From: Gilliamella sp. ESL0441
Lineage (GTDB): Bacteria > Pseudomonadota > Gammaproteobacteria > Enterobacterales > Orbaceae
Reading direction: 5' to 3'
NCBI RefSeq assembly: GCF_019469185.1
Contig: NZ_CP048264.1
Location: forward strand, 2,232,001 to 2,296,000
Length of the DNA stretch: 64,000 nt
Both the position numbers and the translations under genes were made by a program. Each line of letters opens with the position of its first letter. Positions within the stretch are counted from its first letter, which is position 1. Under the pieces are notes generated by a model. That model did not search any database. It saw only the letters and a list, made by a program, of their open reading frames with translations, and was not told the origin of the DNA. Of the stretch, positions 1 to 7,867 are shown piece after piece.

Positions 1-1206
1 AATTTTATCAGTTGTATCTTGCTTATCTGTTTGTTTTTTAAAATAATAGGTTAACCCCTTCGGTGATATTTGCGTTATTACCTCTATCTCTCCCCGTTTT
101 TCGCTGTCAATAAATTTTTCTAAATAAATTTTATTGTTTTGATATTTATCAAAATTTTCGTTATATTCGGCGTCACTTTTAAAATCTTTTCGTTTAGGTT
201 CGATTTGTTTTGGTGGAACAGGGGTATAATCAGACAGATCATTATATTTAACTTGGTAACCCTCATTTTCTAGGGCAGTAACTAAATGATCGGTATCAGT
301 AAATTGTTGAATTAGTAATTCTCTGGTAGGGTATTTTTGATTAGATTGTTTAATCTCATTTAATATACATTGTGCATTTTTTTTGTACATACAATTTGTG
401 TTGCTACAAAAGGAATCTTCTGTTATTTCACCAAATAGTGAAGTATTAGCCGAATTGCTCGGACAATTTTGACATTCTGATTTATCAAATTTATATAAAT
501 GGAGTTTATACGTATAATTTTCTTTGATTAACTCATCCAACTTTTTTGGTGATAGATTTGTCCAACTTCTAAAATTATATTTCTCATCTTCATTAAAATG
601 ATCTTGATAAATTTCTTTTTGTATTTCGGCAGAATAACAACTAATAAGATTAGCGCTTCGTAAGTTGATTTTTTCCTCATTTAATAAATTGGCAAATTCA
701 GGTATTAAATTTGAAAATTTGAGGCGATTTCTAATATATGATTCGCTTTTCCCGAATTTTATACAAAGATCTTCAATCGTATAATTATATTTTTGAATCA
801 ATCGATTAAATGCGTTTGCCTCCTCAACAGGCGTGATGTTTTGGCGTTGTAAATTTTCAGAAATCCGCCACTCTTCCGCTTCTTGATCGCTCAAATTAAT
901 ACAAATTGCTGGGATTGTTTCCCGTTTTAATAATTGAAATGCTTTGTATCTACGTTCACCGCAAACAATCTCAAAACCTGTACCGCATGGGCGTATAATT
1001 ATAGGATTTATCAACCCGTTTTTATCAATATTTTCGCTCAATTCAATAAGTGAAGGGTCGTTATCCTGCAAATTACGTGGATTTAATGTACTCGGTTTAA
1101 TCTGAGTTAATTTAAAATCTTGTACAGAATACTTTATATTTTTGTAAGTGATTTCTTTTTGTTTTTTTTGCGATGCCCGTGTAGGGGTTACAGTTGTTTT
1201 TTTCAT
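1..1206 (-). CDS. ParB/RepB/Spo0J-family partition protein (partial, C-terminus outside window)
   Basis: Reading the minus strand from an ATG at 1206 gives an open frame of 402 codons that runs off the window without a stop. It shows ParB-N signatures: LNPRN near residue 43, then IRPCGTGFEIVCGERRYKAF (the GERRY box) and ENLQRQNITPVEEA (the second conserved ParB box). A Cys-rich stretch (CQNC, then CSNTNC) follows in the middle, as in ParB-like proteins of Bacteroidetes conjugative elements. These proteins bind parS-like sites and help segregate or stabilise mobile DNA, normally with a ParA ATPase, which would lie outside the window. The family assignment is firm; the role in this element is inferred. 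Confidence 0.85.
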   Translation of the reverse strand, partial: MKKTTVTPTRASQKKQKEITYKNIKYSVQDFKLTQIKPSTLNPRNLQDNDPSLIELSENIDKNGLINPIIIRPCGTGFEIVCGERRYKAFQLLKRETIPAICINLSDQEAEEWRISENLQRQNITPVEEANAFNRLIQKYNYTIEDLCIKFGKSESYIRNRLKFSNLIPEFANLLNEEKINLRSANLISCYSAEIQKEIYQDHFNEDEKYNFRSWTNLSPKKLDELIKENYTYKLHLYKFDKSECQNCPSNSANTSLFGEITEDSFCSNTNCMYKKNAQCILNEIKQSNQKYPTRELLIQQFTDTDHLVTALENEGYQVKYNDLSDYTPVPPKQIEPKRKDFKSDAEYNENFDKYQNNKIYLEKFIDSEKRGEIEVITQISPKGLTYYFKKQTDKQDTTDKI

Positions 1207-1542
1207 GGTTTGTACTCTTTTAGTTGTGAAAATTTTTTTTATTTTTTGGAAAGTGGGTAACTTTTATTTTCAAAAATTACTCACTTCAACGACTTTTTTT
1301 TATTTTTCGGAGCCAGTGGTATAACCTTTCATTTTCAGATTTAGAAAAGGTTTAATTTGAGGAAAAATCAATTTTTTTTGAAAAAAAATACTACCTGTAA
1401 GGTGGAGATTTTTTGAAAAAACTTGCCTTGAAATTGAATTTTTCGAAAATTCAACAAACCTTTAAATCTGAATTAGAAAGGTAAGCCACGGCGATAATAA
1501 AGAGGAGTGATGGGATTTGAATTTAAATCTATACAGATAAAT
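1207..1542. other. Non-coding region with two hairpins whose loops are complementary
   Basis: No credible gene lies between the decayed small gene and parB. Two elements, 1323-1353 and 1456-1482, are imperfect inverted copies of each other. Each can also fold alone (ACCTTT pairing with AAAGGT), and the two loops hold TCAGATTT and AAATCTGA, which are exact complements. This could be a structured leader of parB, a regulatory RNA or a replication/partition site. The sequence does not decide between these. Confidence 0.45.
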
Positions 1543-1794
1543 TTAATTGGTTTTTTCCAATTTTTTTAATATTTTACCTTTTGAAATTAATTTATCATTT
1601 ATTCATAGTTCTATCTCTCCATAAGTGAAATCTGAGACTGCTAATCGTGATTTTATATATCACTGATATTCTTTATTTGTTGTAAAATTTTTTCCGGTTA
1701 AATTGTTAAATATTACTCCTAAGCTATGATTACCTGAAAGAATATATTTTCCGAATTGTCTTATTTCTTGTTCATCGTTGTTTGGGTTCAGCAT
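1543..1794 (-). pseudogene. Decayed copy of the ~84-aa tandem paralogue family
   Basis: Translating from the ATG at 1794 gives MLNPNNDEQEIRQFGKY, then NLTGKNF and FTYGEIEL, clearly the same family as the four intact copies upstream. The frame stays aligned for 84 codons to a TAA at 1543 but has two in-frame TGA codons. One replaces the Trp of the ELWINDK motif seen in the neighbouring copy (TGG to TGA). It is therefore a recently inactivated member at the downstream end of the array. Other genes here use TGA as a stop, so recoding is unlikely. Confidence 0.75.
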
Positions 1795-1805
1795 TTGTTT
1801 AGTTT

Positions 1806-2060
1806 TTAATTATTTTTTATTAATTCTTTTGATATTACACCTTTTGAAATTAATTTATCATTTATCCATAGTTCAATCTCTCCGTATTTGAAGACACTTG
1901 ATTTCATCATTGTAATTAAATACTCTTGATATTTAATGTCTGAATCAAAACTCTCTCCAGTTAATAAATTAAATAATTTTTCTGTATCATCGTTATCAGA
2001 AGAAATAACAAATTTTCCGAATTGTCTTATTTCTTGTTTGTGGTTTAATGTGTTCAGCAT
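1806..2060 (-). CDS. Unrecognised 84-aa protein, tandem paralogue copy 4
   Basis: Small soluble protein with no signal peptide or membrane segment. I do not recognise the family. Conserved blocks shared with the neighbouring copies are EIRQFGK (residues 10-16), LLTGESF, EYL, YGEIELWINDKLI and the C-terminal ISKELIKNN. The start ATGCTGAAC follows an A-rich leader without Shine-Dalgarno and sits 11 bp after the stop of the previous copy, so the copies are probably co-transcribed from the DUF932 gene side. Alternation of constant and variable blocks suggests diversification after duplication. Possible roles such as immunity, anti-defence or DNA-binding accessory are guesses. Confidence 0.6.
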   Translation of the reverse strand: MLNTLNHKQEIRQFGKFVISSDNDDTEKLFNLLTGESFDSDIKYQEYLITMMKSSVFKYGEIELWINDKLISKGVISKELIKNN

Positions 2061-2071
2061 TTGTTTAGTTT

Positions 2072-2323
2072 TTAATTATTTTTTATTAATTCTTTTGATA
2101 TTTCACCTTTAATAATTAATTTATCATTTACAAATAGTTCTATCTCTCCATAAGTGAAGCCTGAGGATCGTAAATAGGAGTTTAAAAACTTTTGATATTC
2201 GACATTTGTATCAAAATTGCGACCCGTTAAATTAAAAAATCGATCTCTTACAGGTTTATTATCTATAATAATACTTTTCCCGAATTGTCTTATTTCATAT
2301 TTTATATATGGTGGATATTTCAT
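2072..2323 (-). CDS. Unrecognised 83-aa protein, tandem paralogue copy 3
   Basis: Same family as its neighbours: N-terminus KYPPYIKYEIRQFGK, centre FNLTGRNFDTN, C-terminus YGEIELFVNDKLIIKGEIS. The first nine residues match copy 1 (2889-3143) rather than copy 4, which points to recombination or gene conversion within the array. The downstream A-rich spacer is shared with copy 1. No SD sequence is visible. Function unknown; the gene looks intact and in-frame. Confidence 0.6.
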   Translation of the reverse strand: MKYPPYIKYEIRQFGKSIIIDNKPVRDRFFNLTGRNFDTNVEYQKFLNSYLRSSGFTYGEIELFVNDKLIIKGEISKELIKNN

Positions 2324-2473
2324 TAGTTTAAATTTAAGTGATAGTAAATAGGTGTCTTATGTTAAATTTTGTCGTTGTGTAAAATTGTTACCAGTAATAC
2401 AGGAAAACAAATTTCATGAAGTGTCATTTAATAAAAGTTGTGCGTTGTTTTTGTTTAGCATTTGTTTAGTTTT
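2321..2473. repeat. 153-bp direct repeat, copy A (partner at 2737-2889)
   Basis: Two 153-bp blocks, 416 bp apart, differ at only two positions by eye (GTGCG/GTGAG and GTTTAGC/GTTCAGC). Each spans the start of one small gene, an intergenic stretch and the remnant of another family member. The near identity, against the more diverged genes between, indicates a recent segmental duplication or gene conversion. Confidence 0.85.
2357..2461 (-). pseudogene. Truncated remnant A of the 84-aa family
   Basis: From the ATG at 2461 the translation is MLNKNNAQLLLNDTS, a stop, then in the same frame NLFSCITGNNFTQRQNLT and a second stop. The start resembles MLNTLNHKQ of copy 4 and the TGNNF block matches LTG-x-NF of the family, but the C-terminal half is gone. 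It is a truncated relic carried on the 153-bp repeat. Confidence 0.55.
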
Positions 2474-2739
2474 ACATAAAAAAATTCAATAGATAATCTG
2501 CTCAAATCATTTGAGATCTCCCCCCTCGCAAATAATGTATCATTTAAATACATTTCTATCTTTCCAAAAGTAAACCCTAGCTTTGGCATGTTATAGTCCA
2601 AATACTCTTTATAGTCTTGATCTTTTTTAAAGTTCCAGCCCGTTAAATTAAAAAAGGTTTCATTTAAATCCGATGGAGCTGAAATAATAGTATTTTCAAA
2701 TTGTCTTATTTCGAATATGGTATTATGAAGTTTTTTCAT
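2455..2739 (-). CDS. Unrecognised 94-aa protein, divergent tandem paralogue copy 2
   Basis: The most divergent intact copy: FEIRQFENTIIS, FFNLTGWNFKKD and FTFGKIEMYLNDTLFARGEIS are recognisable family blocks. The usual KELIKNN ending is replaced by a longer tail (SRLSIEFFYVKLNKC) that runs 7 bp past the start of remnant A, so the normal stop appears to have been lost and a new one used. It lies between the two 153-bp repeats. Function unknown. Confidence 0.5.
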   Translation of the reverse strand: MKKLHNTIFEIRQFENTIISAPSDLNETFFNLTGWNFKKDQDYKEYLDYNMPKLGFTFGKIEMYLNDTLFARGEISNDLSRLSIEFFYVKLNKC

Positions 2740-2889
2740 TAGTTTAAATTTAAGTGATAGTAAATAGGTGTCTTATGTTAAATTTTGTCGTTGTGTAAAA
2801 TTGTTACCAGTAATACAGGAAAACAAATTTCATGAAGTGTCATTTAATAAAAGTTGTGAGTTGTTTTTGTTCAGCATTTGTTTAGTTTT
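2737..2889. repeat. 153-bp direct repeat, copy B (partner at 2321-2473)
   Basis: Second member of the 416-bp-period repeat pair, joining the end of copy 1, remnant B and the start of copy 2. The two differences from copy A lie near its right end, in and next to the remnant's first codons. Confidence 0.85.
2773..2877 (-). pseudogene. Truncated remnant B of the 84-aa family
   Basis: Near-identical to remnant A because both are inside the 153-bp repeat. The frame from the ATG at 2877 is stopped after 15 codons and retains the ITGNNF block. The same inactivating stop in both remnants shows that the lesion came before the segmental duplication. Confidence 0.5.
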
Positions 2890-3143
2890 TAATTATTTTT
2901 TATTAATTCTTTTGATATTTCACCTTTAATAATTAATTTATCATTTACAAATAGTTCAATCTCTCCGTATTTGAAGATATCTAATTTCATTACATTACTT
3001 AAATACATTTGATATTCAGTATCTGAATCAAAAGACTTTCCAGTTAATGAATTAAAAGTTTTTTTTATATCATAGTCTTCAGAAGAAATAACAATTTTTC
3101 CGAATTGTCTTATTTCATATTTTATATATGGTGGATGATTCAT
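2889..3143 (-). CDS. Unrecognised 84-aa protein, tandem paralogue copy 1
   Basis: First member of the array. Its ATG overlaps the TAA of the upstream DUF932 gene (TAATG arrangement), so it is probably translationally coupled to it. Blocks: YEIRQFGKIVIS, LTGKSFDSD, FKYGEIELFVNDKLIIKGEIS, ELIKNN. No signal peptide or TM. The shared operon with a DUF932 protein is the only functional hint. I do not recognise the family. Confidence 0.6.
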   Translation of the reverse strand: MNHPPYIKYEIRQFGKIVISSEDYDIKKTFNSLTGKSFDSDTEYQMYLSNVMKLDIFKYGEIELFVNDKLIIKGEISKELIKNN

Positions 3144-4189
3144 TAGTTTAAATTAAAAAATTGATTATTTTTTGAATATTGCATACATAGATTAAAAGCC
3201 CTTTGATTGTTTATTTCTGCCGTTCCTCCAAAATATAAAGAATTAAATTTATCTGAATCAGTTTTGTAATTACGGATGTTTTGATAATATCCAGAAATAG
3301 CGTTATATGCTCCAAATAAAGTTCCTTTTGTACTTTCCAAATTTTGTGAGGGATGTAATTTTGCATAACTGTAAACATTATTTACCTGTGTTTTGAGATT
3401 GGAAGACAATTTATATTTCTTCTCTTTATCAGAGTTATCGAGAGTATTTTGTTGTTCTGAACACATCGAAAGTTCAATAAATTTTCGCAAATTGGAATCC
3501 GTGATTTCAATATTAGCCCATGAATTAAATATATTTTCCATGTTTGATTGCATTTCATTAGCTAAATTGATTATGTGCGCTACGCTGCGCATACGGATAT
3601 TAGCATTCGTTGTATGGCGAATTCGTACTGAATTTTTTTTGCCATATAATGCGGCATTTAAAGTATTTTCACAAAAAACCCTTATGGGAGTAATTTTTAC
3701 GACTATTGATGATGTGGAATCGTGCGAGGTAGTAACAAATAAATAATTATCAATAATATCATCTTTTTTAATACGCATGTATGAAGGTAATTTTGCAGTT
3801 ATAAAAATACGCGCACCATCATTTACTATGCCTGCTGTTTCAAATTCAATTCCTGGCATAACTTTTATAATGTCATCAAAAAAAGAAAATGCCTCCTTAT
3901 TTTGTATAACTTTATAATTTTTGCCAACAACACCTAAATGTTGATTTGTATCGGTTCGAACAGTCGAAAAATGTGTTAAGATAGGTTTAAAATTGGTTTC
4001 CGATAATTGTACAAATAATGGTTTTTTTTCGACGTGAAAATTTAAATCATGTGAATTAATTACATCATGAATGCTTTTACATTCATCAATTGGTAATCCT
4101 ATTTTCTGCCACGTTTTCGGCTTAACTTCAAAAAATGAAGGAGCTTTTTTTCGATTTAAAGATCTTTTTTTACTTAATGTTAAGTTCAT
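3143..4189 (-). CDS. DUF932-family phage/plasmid-like protein
   Basis: 348-aa soluble protein matching the DUF932 (phage/plasmid-like, TIGR03299) pattern: an N-terminal WQKIGLPI block, FSTVRTDTNQHLGVVGKNYKVIQN, GARIFITAKLP, and a VFCENTLNAAL block with an RIRHT motif about residue 190. DUF932 proteins are common on mobilisable elements and phages; their biochemical role is not settled. It heads a minus-strand operon with the tandem 84-aa genes, with a 1-base overlap to the first. The leader is A/T-rich without SD, as in Bacteroidetes genes. Confidence 0.8.
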   Translation of the reverse strand: MNLTLSKKRSLNRKKAPSFFEVKPKTWQKIGLPIDECKSIHDVINSHDLNFHVEKKPLFVQLSETNFKPILTHFSTVRTDTNQHLGVVGKNYKVIQNKEAFSFFDDIIKVMPGIEFETAGIVNDGARIFITAKLPSYMRIKKDDIIDNYLFVTTSHDSTSSIVVKITPIRVFCENTLNAALYGKKNSVRIRHTTNANIRMRSVAHIINLANEMQSNMENIFNSWANIEITDSNLRKFIELSMCSEQQNTLDNSDKEKKYKLSSNLKTQVNNVYSYAKLHPSQNLESTKGTLFGAYNAISGYYQNIRNYKTDSDKFNSLYFGGTAEINNQRAFNLCMQYSKNNQFFNLN

Positions 4190-4676
4190 AATATTAATTT
4201 TTTTAATTAATTATTTTATTTAAAATTCTTTGTCTGTCTCTCTTAAAAAAAAATGTTTTTTTTCAAAAGAAAAAACGACAAAAAAGAAAGCAGACTAAAG
4301 GATGGCTTATTCAGAAAAAAAAGAGGAAACGGAATAAGTTCCGAAGGATAGCTTTCCTCTTTAAGATTGAAAGCTATTATGCCGTAGTCTCTTTTTTTTC
4401 TAAGAATTAGCCGTACACCTTAGCTGCCTTTTTTGTTGTTTTTTTTTGAAAAAAATGTTAGAAAAATCTTTTATCGGTTTTTATAATATATTTTATTCTG
4501 ATGCTATGTATTGCTTATAATTAAGAGGAAAATTATAGAAGAAGGTTTCCAATTTACTAAATGTAAATTGGCTCTACTTGATAATGTGGGATGTAAATCT
4601 ATATAAGTAAGTAAAAGAATGAATTGAGGTAGGGATAAATTAAGATTTTATTATGATAAAAAAAACCCTTTTTTGA
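4190..4676. other. Intergenic region with orphan hairpins
   Basis: 487 bp between the recombinase gene and DUF932 without a supported gene. It holds a strong intrinsic terminator pointing left at 4315-4362 and a perfect 9-bp stem with a 5-nt loop at 4549-4571 (CCAATTTAC / GTAAATTGG). The integrase gene has its own terminator at 4663-4692, so the distal terminator may end a separate short RNA. That RNA is inferred, not shown. Confidence 0.4.
4315..4362 (-). terminator. Rho-independent terminator
   Basis: On the minus strand AAGAGGAAA pairs with TTTCCTCTT around an inner GGAA/TTCC hairpin, followed by a run of eight T. A classical strong terminator, but roughly 300 bp from the nearest upstream gene end. 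Confidence 0.65.
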
Positions 4677-4692
4677 TTACAAAAAAGGGTTT
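4655..4692 (-). terminator. Rho-independent terminator of the recombinase gene
   Basis: AAACCCTTTTTT and AAAAAAGGGTTT form a 12-bp stem with a 6-nt loop, then a T-run on the minus strand. The stop codon of the recombinase lies inside the loop. Confidence 0.75.
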
Positions 4693-5993
4693 AATAAACG
4701 GGCGTTTTTTTGTCTTTCCTCCTTTCCAAAAGAGGCTAAATAATGTTCGGTAGTTTTTAAATCTTTATGCCCTAAACTTTCAGAGATATAAGCAATATTA
4801 GCTCCTCGATGTTTAAGTAAGGTCGCATAAGTATGTCTAGCACTATAAGTAGTGATTACTTTATTTATTCCTATTTTTTTGCCTATATTTGTCATGTGTC
4901 TATTACAATATCTTACATACTTTCCAACACTTTTATGTTTCTTTTCTGCTGTTTCGTCATCTAGTAAATCAGCAAAAATATAATTATTAGGAGATAAATT
5001 AGGATTGCCCCATTTTTTAATAATAGCTTTCATTTCTGATGTTAAACTAACTCGAATAAGTTTTTTTATGCGAGATTTACGAATAGTTTTTTGCCTATAA
5101 AAATTTATTTCATCATCCTGAATATTATTGTATTTTAATCGAAAAATATCAGCAAAATTAGCGCCATTCAAATAATAAGAAAAAAGCCATAAATCACGAT
5201 ATTTTTCGGCTTGTTGGGTTAAATCCTTACAATTAATAATCGCTTTCAATTCATCGATGGTAAGTGCTATTTTACGACTTTCACTTACTGGAATAATATA
5301 TTTATCACCGCCGAAAGGATATTGTTTTTCAGTTATAATTTCCTGTTTTACAGCTAATCTCATCATATGTTGAATGTTACGAAGATAAAAACCAATAGTG
5401 GAATAAGCTAAACCTTCATTTAATGCTTTTCTTTCATAGGTTCTTAACCATTCAATGGTAACATCAGTAAGTAAAATATTTTTTCCCATGAGTCTGTTAG
5501 TGGAAGCAAGTGTGCTCTCATAGATATTACTAGTCCCTATTTGTTGATTCTCACGTAAGGATTTAATTTTGGCGTTTATGAAATTATCTAACGTTTCAGT
5601 TCTATTCTGACTATTGATGGGATTATCTGATGCTTCTTTTTTATTTGGACTAGCGGATAAAGATTGTTTGAGATTCTCAAATGAAAATTCATTTCTAAAA
5701 ATAAGATCTCTAACTGCATTTTTGATTATATCAAATCTTATTTCAATATCTTTTCGTACCTCTAGCATTTTTTTGCTTTTGGTTTTTGCTAACGTTTGCC
5801 AATCCGTTTTGGTTATCTTTTTTCCTGTTGTAAAATATGAAATTTTTTGCTTATAGATAACTCGAACTCTTACATAATAATAATCTTCTTTACTTAATTC
5901 TTTTGTAATCTGATTTGCATTTTTCCTTTTCTTTTCTTTTACTTTTTCCAAGACAGTCGCAATAGAAACTCCGTTGCTAGTGTAGTTCATCAT
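4677..5993 (-). CDS. Bacteroidetes-type tyrosine recombinase/integrase
   Basis: 438-aa site-specific recombinase. N-terminal arm-binding domain (YYYVRVRVIYKQKISYFTTGKK, residues ~38-60), SAM-like core-binding domain, and a C-terminal catalytic domain with SARHT (Arg386, His387), SLGH (His409) and nucleophile Tyr418 in TEHYL. The usual first catalytic Arg region reads YLNGANFADIFRL, so Arg I is absent, as known for IntDOT-like enzymes. The layout is typical of Bacteroidetes conjugative transposons. Control repeats lie just upstream (6056-6071, 6070-6100, 6308-6338). This is a second recombinase besides the P4-type one at 52-53.5 kb, so it may once have moved its own element or act in excision or inversion here. 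Confidence 0.85.
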   Translation of the reverse strand: MMNYTSNGVSIATVLEKVKEKKRKNANQITKELSKEDYYYVRVRVIYKQKISYFTTGKKITKTDWQTLAKTKSKKMLEVRKDIEIRFDIIKNAVRDLIFRNEFSFENLKQSLSASPNKKEASDNPINSQNRTETLDNFINAKIKSLRENQQIGTSNIYESTLASTNRLMGKNILLTDVTIEWLRTYERKALNEGLAYSTIGFYLRNIQHMMRLAVKQEIITEKQYPFGGDKYIIPVSESRKIALTIDELKAIINCKDLTQQAEKYRDLWLFSYYLNGANFADIFRLKYNNIQDDEINFYRQKTIRKSRIKKLIRVSLTSEMKAIIKKWGNPNLSPNNYIFADLLDDETAEKKHKSVGKYVRYCNRHMTNIGKKIGINKVITTYSARHTYATLLKHRGANIAYISESLGHKDLKTTEHYLASFGKEERQKNARLLNPFL

Positions 5994-6069
5994 AAGAATG
6001 AATTTTTAATTGTTAATACTACATTTATATTTAATAAATATAAGGATAAAGTTTTAACAGTTAGTACTG

Positions 6070-6100
6070 TTTTAGTCCTAAATATCTCCTAAATAACTTT
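6070..6100. repeat. 31-bp direct repeat near recombinase, copy 1
   Basis: The block opens TTTTAGTCCTAAATAT and continues with CCTAAA and AACTTT. The same 31 bp recur at 6308-6338 with two mismatches. Internally it has two CCTAAA units. Candidate arm-type recombinase sites, half of an attachment site, or regulator sites; the role is inferred from position only. Confidence 0.6.
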
Positions 6101-6307
6101 ATGGATTATATATAAATCTAAGAAAATAAAAAAAAATCATAATTTTGTTAAATCACTGGAAATCAGAGATTTATTAAATAAAAATAGGAATGAGAAAGTG
6201 CTTGAAATATATGTGAATATTATTTTTATAAATATACTAATTAACTCAAAATAACTCATAACAAATTATCAATCAAAGAGTTGCATTTATCTCTAAATTT
6301 AGAATAT

Positions 6308-6338
6308 TTTTAGTCCTAAATATATCCTAAACAACTTT
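6308..6338. repeat. 31-bp direct repeat near recombinase, copy 2
   Basis: Second copy, 238 bp from the first, same orientation. It is followed by a further partial unit (TTATTCCTAAATTTT) beginning at 6340. Confidence 0.6.
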
Positions 6339-6445
6339 TCTTATTCCTAAATTTTTGTTATTACTTAGAAATCCATTTTAGTTTTTCAAATATATAGAAA
6401 AAAAAGCAATGTTGGATGTTCATTTAATTCTTAAAAAATGTATAT

Positions 6446-6465
6446 TTTTAGATAAATATCTAAAA
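6446..6465. promoter_or_regulatory. Perfect inverted repeat overlapping HTH gene start
   Basis: TTTTAGATA-AA-TATCTAAAA is a perfect 9-bp inverted repeat with a 2-bp centre that includes the A of the start codon at 6465. It is a likely autoregulatory operator of the HTH protein and leaves no room for a Shine-Dalgarno. Confidence 0.5.
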
Positions 6466-6839
6466 TGCCAAAACAAACTAACTACACAATTAGAAGAACT
6501 GAATTATCCCAAACGTTATATGATGCTATTATTTCAGAAGTAGCAAATCATCATCAATTTAATAATTTCGATATAAGTACTCTTACTATTAATTTTGATT
6601 GTATTAAGGAGTATAAGATTAATAATATTGATAAAATAATTGATAGACTGGAAAGATATCTTAAAAATCATCCAAACAAAATTATTGGCTCTCAAGCACA
6701 ATTATCAAAAATTTTAAAAGTTAAAAGAAGTACGATATCAAGATGGATTTCTCTTGAATTAATTAGCAATGAGAAATTTAATTATTATCAATTAGAGCAT
6801 ATTTTAGAACAATTGCGTCTGTATAAAAAAAATAATTAA
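6465..6839 (+). CDS. Helix-turn-helix protein (unclassified)
   Basis: 124-aa basic protein. The C-terminal part has a helix-turn-helix-like stretch, SQAQLSKILKVKRSTISRWI (residues ~85-104), with the sense helix ending in RSTISRW. No enzymatic motif or membrane segment. It lies divergent to the recombinase and its start overlaps a perfect palindrome, so autoregulation and control of integration or excision are plausible. A hairpin at 6842-6871 (GGTAC/GTACC) may terminate it. Confidence 0.6.
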   Translation: MPKQTNYTIRRTELSQTLYDAIISEVANHHQFNNFDISTLTINFDCIKEYKINNIDKIIDRLERYLKNHPNKIIGSQAQLSKILKVKRSTISRWISLELISNEKFNYYQLEHILEQLRLYKKNN

Positions 6840-7018
6840 CTGGGGTACAGTTAAATAGAATGACCGTACCGAATTGACATTTTTGCAAATAATCAAAAAA
6901 AACAAGAGTATTATTTTATAAAATAATGCTATTTAATATGTATATGTAACATTTTTAGGTGTTTTTATATCTAAACTTCAATTACTTACTTTGCCATATA
7001 ACCAATAAATATAAATAT

Positions 7019-7330
7019 ATGGCAGATTTCACAATTTTAAATGAAAACGAATTACGCAAAATCCTTAAAGAGGAAATTTCGAGCGTATTTGATAATTATT
7101 CAGATCTTTTTAATCAATCTAACGAATTACCCGTTGTTGATACCATTAACCTCACATCTGCAATTGCTTTTCTTGCGGAAAATGGGTATGACATATCGAA
7201 ATCCAAATTGTATAAATTATCTTCTGAAAGAAAAATACCCTGCAAAAAATTCGGCAATAAATTGATTTTTTCAAGAAAAGAGCTTTTAGACTGGATGCAG
7301 TCCAATACAAGATCAAAACTTACATATTAG
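7019..7330 (+). CDS. Excisionase-like HTH_17 DNA-binding protein
   Basis: 103 aa from MADFTILNENELRKIL. A longer frame from 6959 exists, but this start sits at the first sequence with family character. N-terminal acidic helix, then a winged-HTH block: ISKSKLYKLSSERKIP-CKKFGNKLIFSRKELLDWM. This is the pattern of small helix-turn-helix proteins of Bacteroidetes mobile elements that act with the tyrosine recombinase as recombination directionality factors. AT-rich leader without SD. Confidence 0.7.
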   Translation: MADFTILNENELRKILKEEISSVFDNYSDLFNQSNELPVVDTINLTSAIAFLAENGYDISKSKLYKLSSERKIPCKKFGNKLIFSRKELLDWMQSNTRSKLTY

Positions 7331-7460
7331 CGTAAGCACCTACATTTTTTATTACTATAAAATAAATCTTAATAATCTAAATATAATAAAGTTACATGTT
7401 GACATGATTGAATAATGCCCTTTTATGCGTTTATGAAATTAAACAAAAAAATTCACAACT

Positions 7461-7844
7461 ATGAAAAAGTTAATTATTGAAAACCCAGACCAAGACGTAT
7501 TAATTGAAAAAATCGACCGAATCTTTAACTGTCTATGTAAGTTGATGCAAATGAGCGCTAATGATCATGCCTCTTTCAACAACAATGGTCAAATAGTATT
7601 GAAAACTGAGCATATCTATTTAGAAACCCATGAAGTTTGTCAAATACTACTTATTTGTCCAAGGACGCTATCTCGGTTAAGAGATAAAAAAAAAGTTACG
7701 TATTTAAGAAAAGGAACTAGGATTATATACAGATTTTCGGAAATAGAAAGAATCGTTGAAGAGAGACTAATATGTTGTAAAGTAAAGTCCGTCTCAAACT
7801 TGCATATGAACTATATAAACTACTTAACCAATACTATTAAATAA
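7461..7844 (+). CDS. Excisionase-like helix-turn-helix protein
   Basis: 127 aa. Residues ~52-95 form the HTH_17 fold: YLETHEVCQILLICPRTLSR followed by a short wing RKGTRIIYRFSEIERIV. It resembles the Orf2c/Orf2d-type small DNA-binding proteins that precede the excision genes in CTnDOT-like elements. It lies 23 bp before a second HTH gene and upstream of the DUF4099 protein and topB, the same order as CTnDOT excision operons. Exact role inferred. Confidence 0.7.
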   Translation: MKKLIIENPDQDVLIEKIDRIFNCLCKLMQMSANDHASFNNNGQIVLKTEHIYLETHEVCQILLICPRTLSRLRDKKKVTYLRKGTRIIYRFSEIERIVEERLICCKVKSVSNLHMNYINYLTNTIK

Positions 7845-7867
7845 TAATAAACATAAAAACAACCACA

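Larger units (their letters stand above)
5994..6464. other. Divergent control region between recombinase and HTH gene
   Basis: 471 bp, very AT-rich, with no supported gene. It contains the palindrome AACAGT-TAGT-ACTGTT (6056-6071) close to the recombinase start, two 31-bp direct repeats, and an inverted repeat overlapping the HTH gene start. It is likely the regulatory and possibly the recombination region of the Bacteroidetes-like block. Confidence 0.5.

Noticed and set aside
1501..1545. tRNA-like 3' end (TTCAAATCCCATCACTCC on the minus strand) as left attachment site
   Set aside because: No T-stem pairing and no similarity to the tRNA-Asn 3' end; not a tRNA fragment.
1543..1794. TGA read as tryptophan (recoding)
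   Set aside because: One TGA aligns with TGG, but the other does not align with Trp, and TGA is used as normal stop elsewhere in the window.
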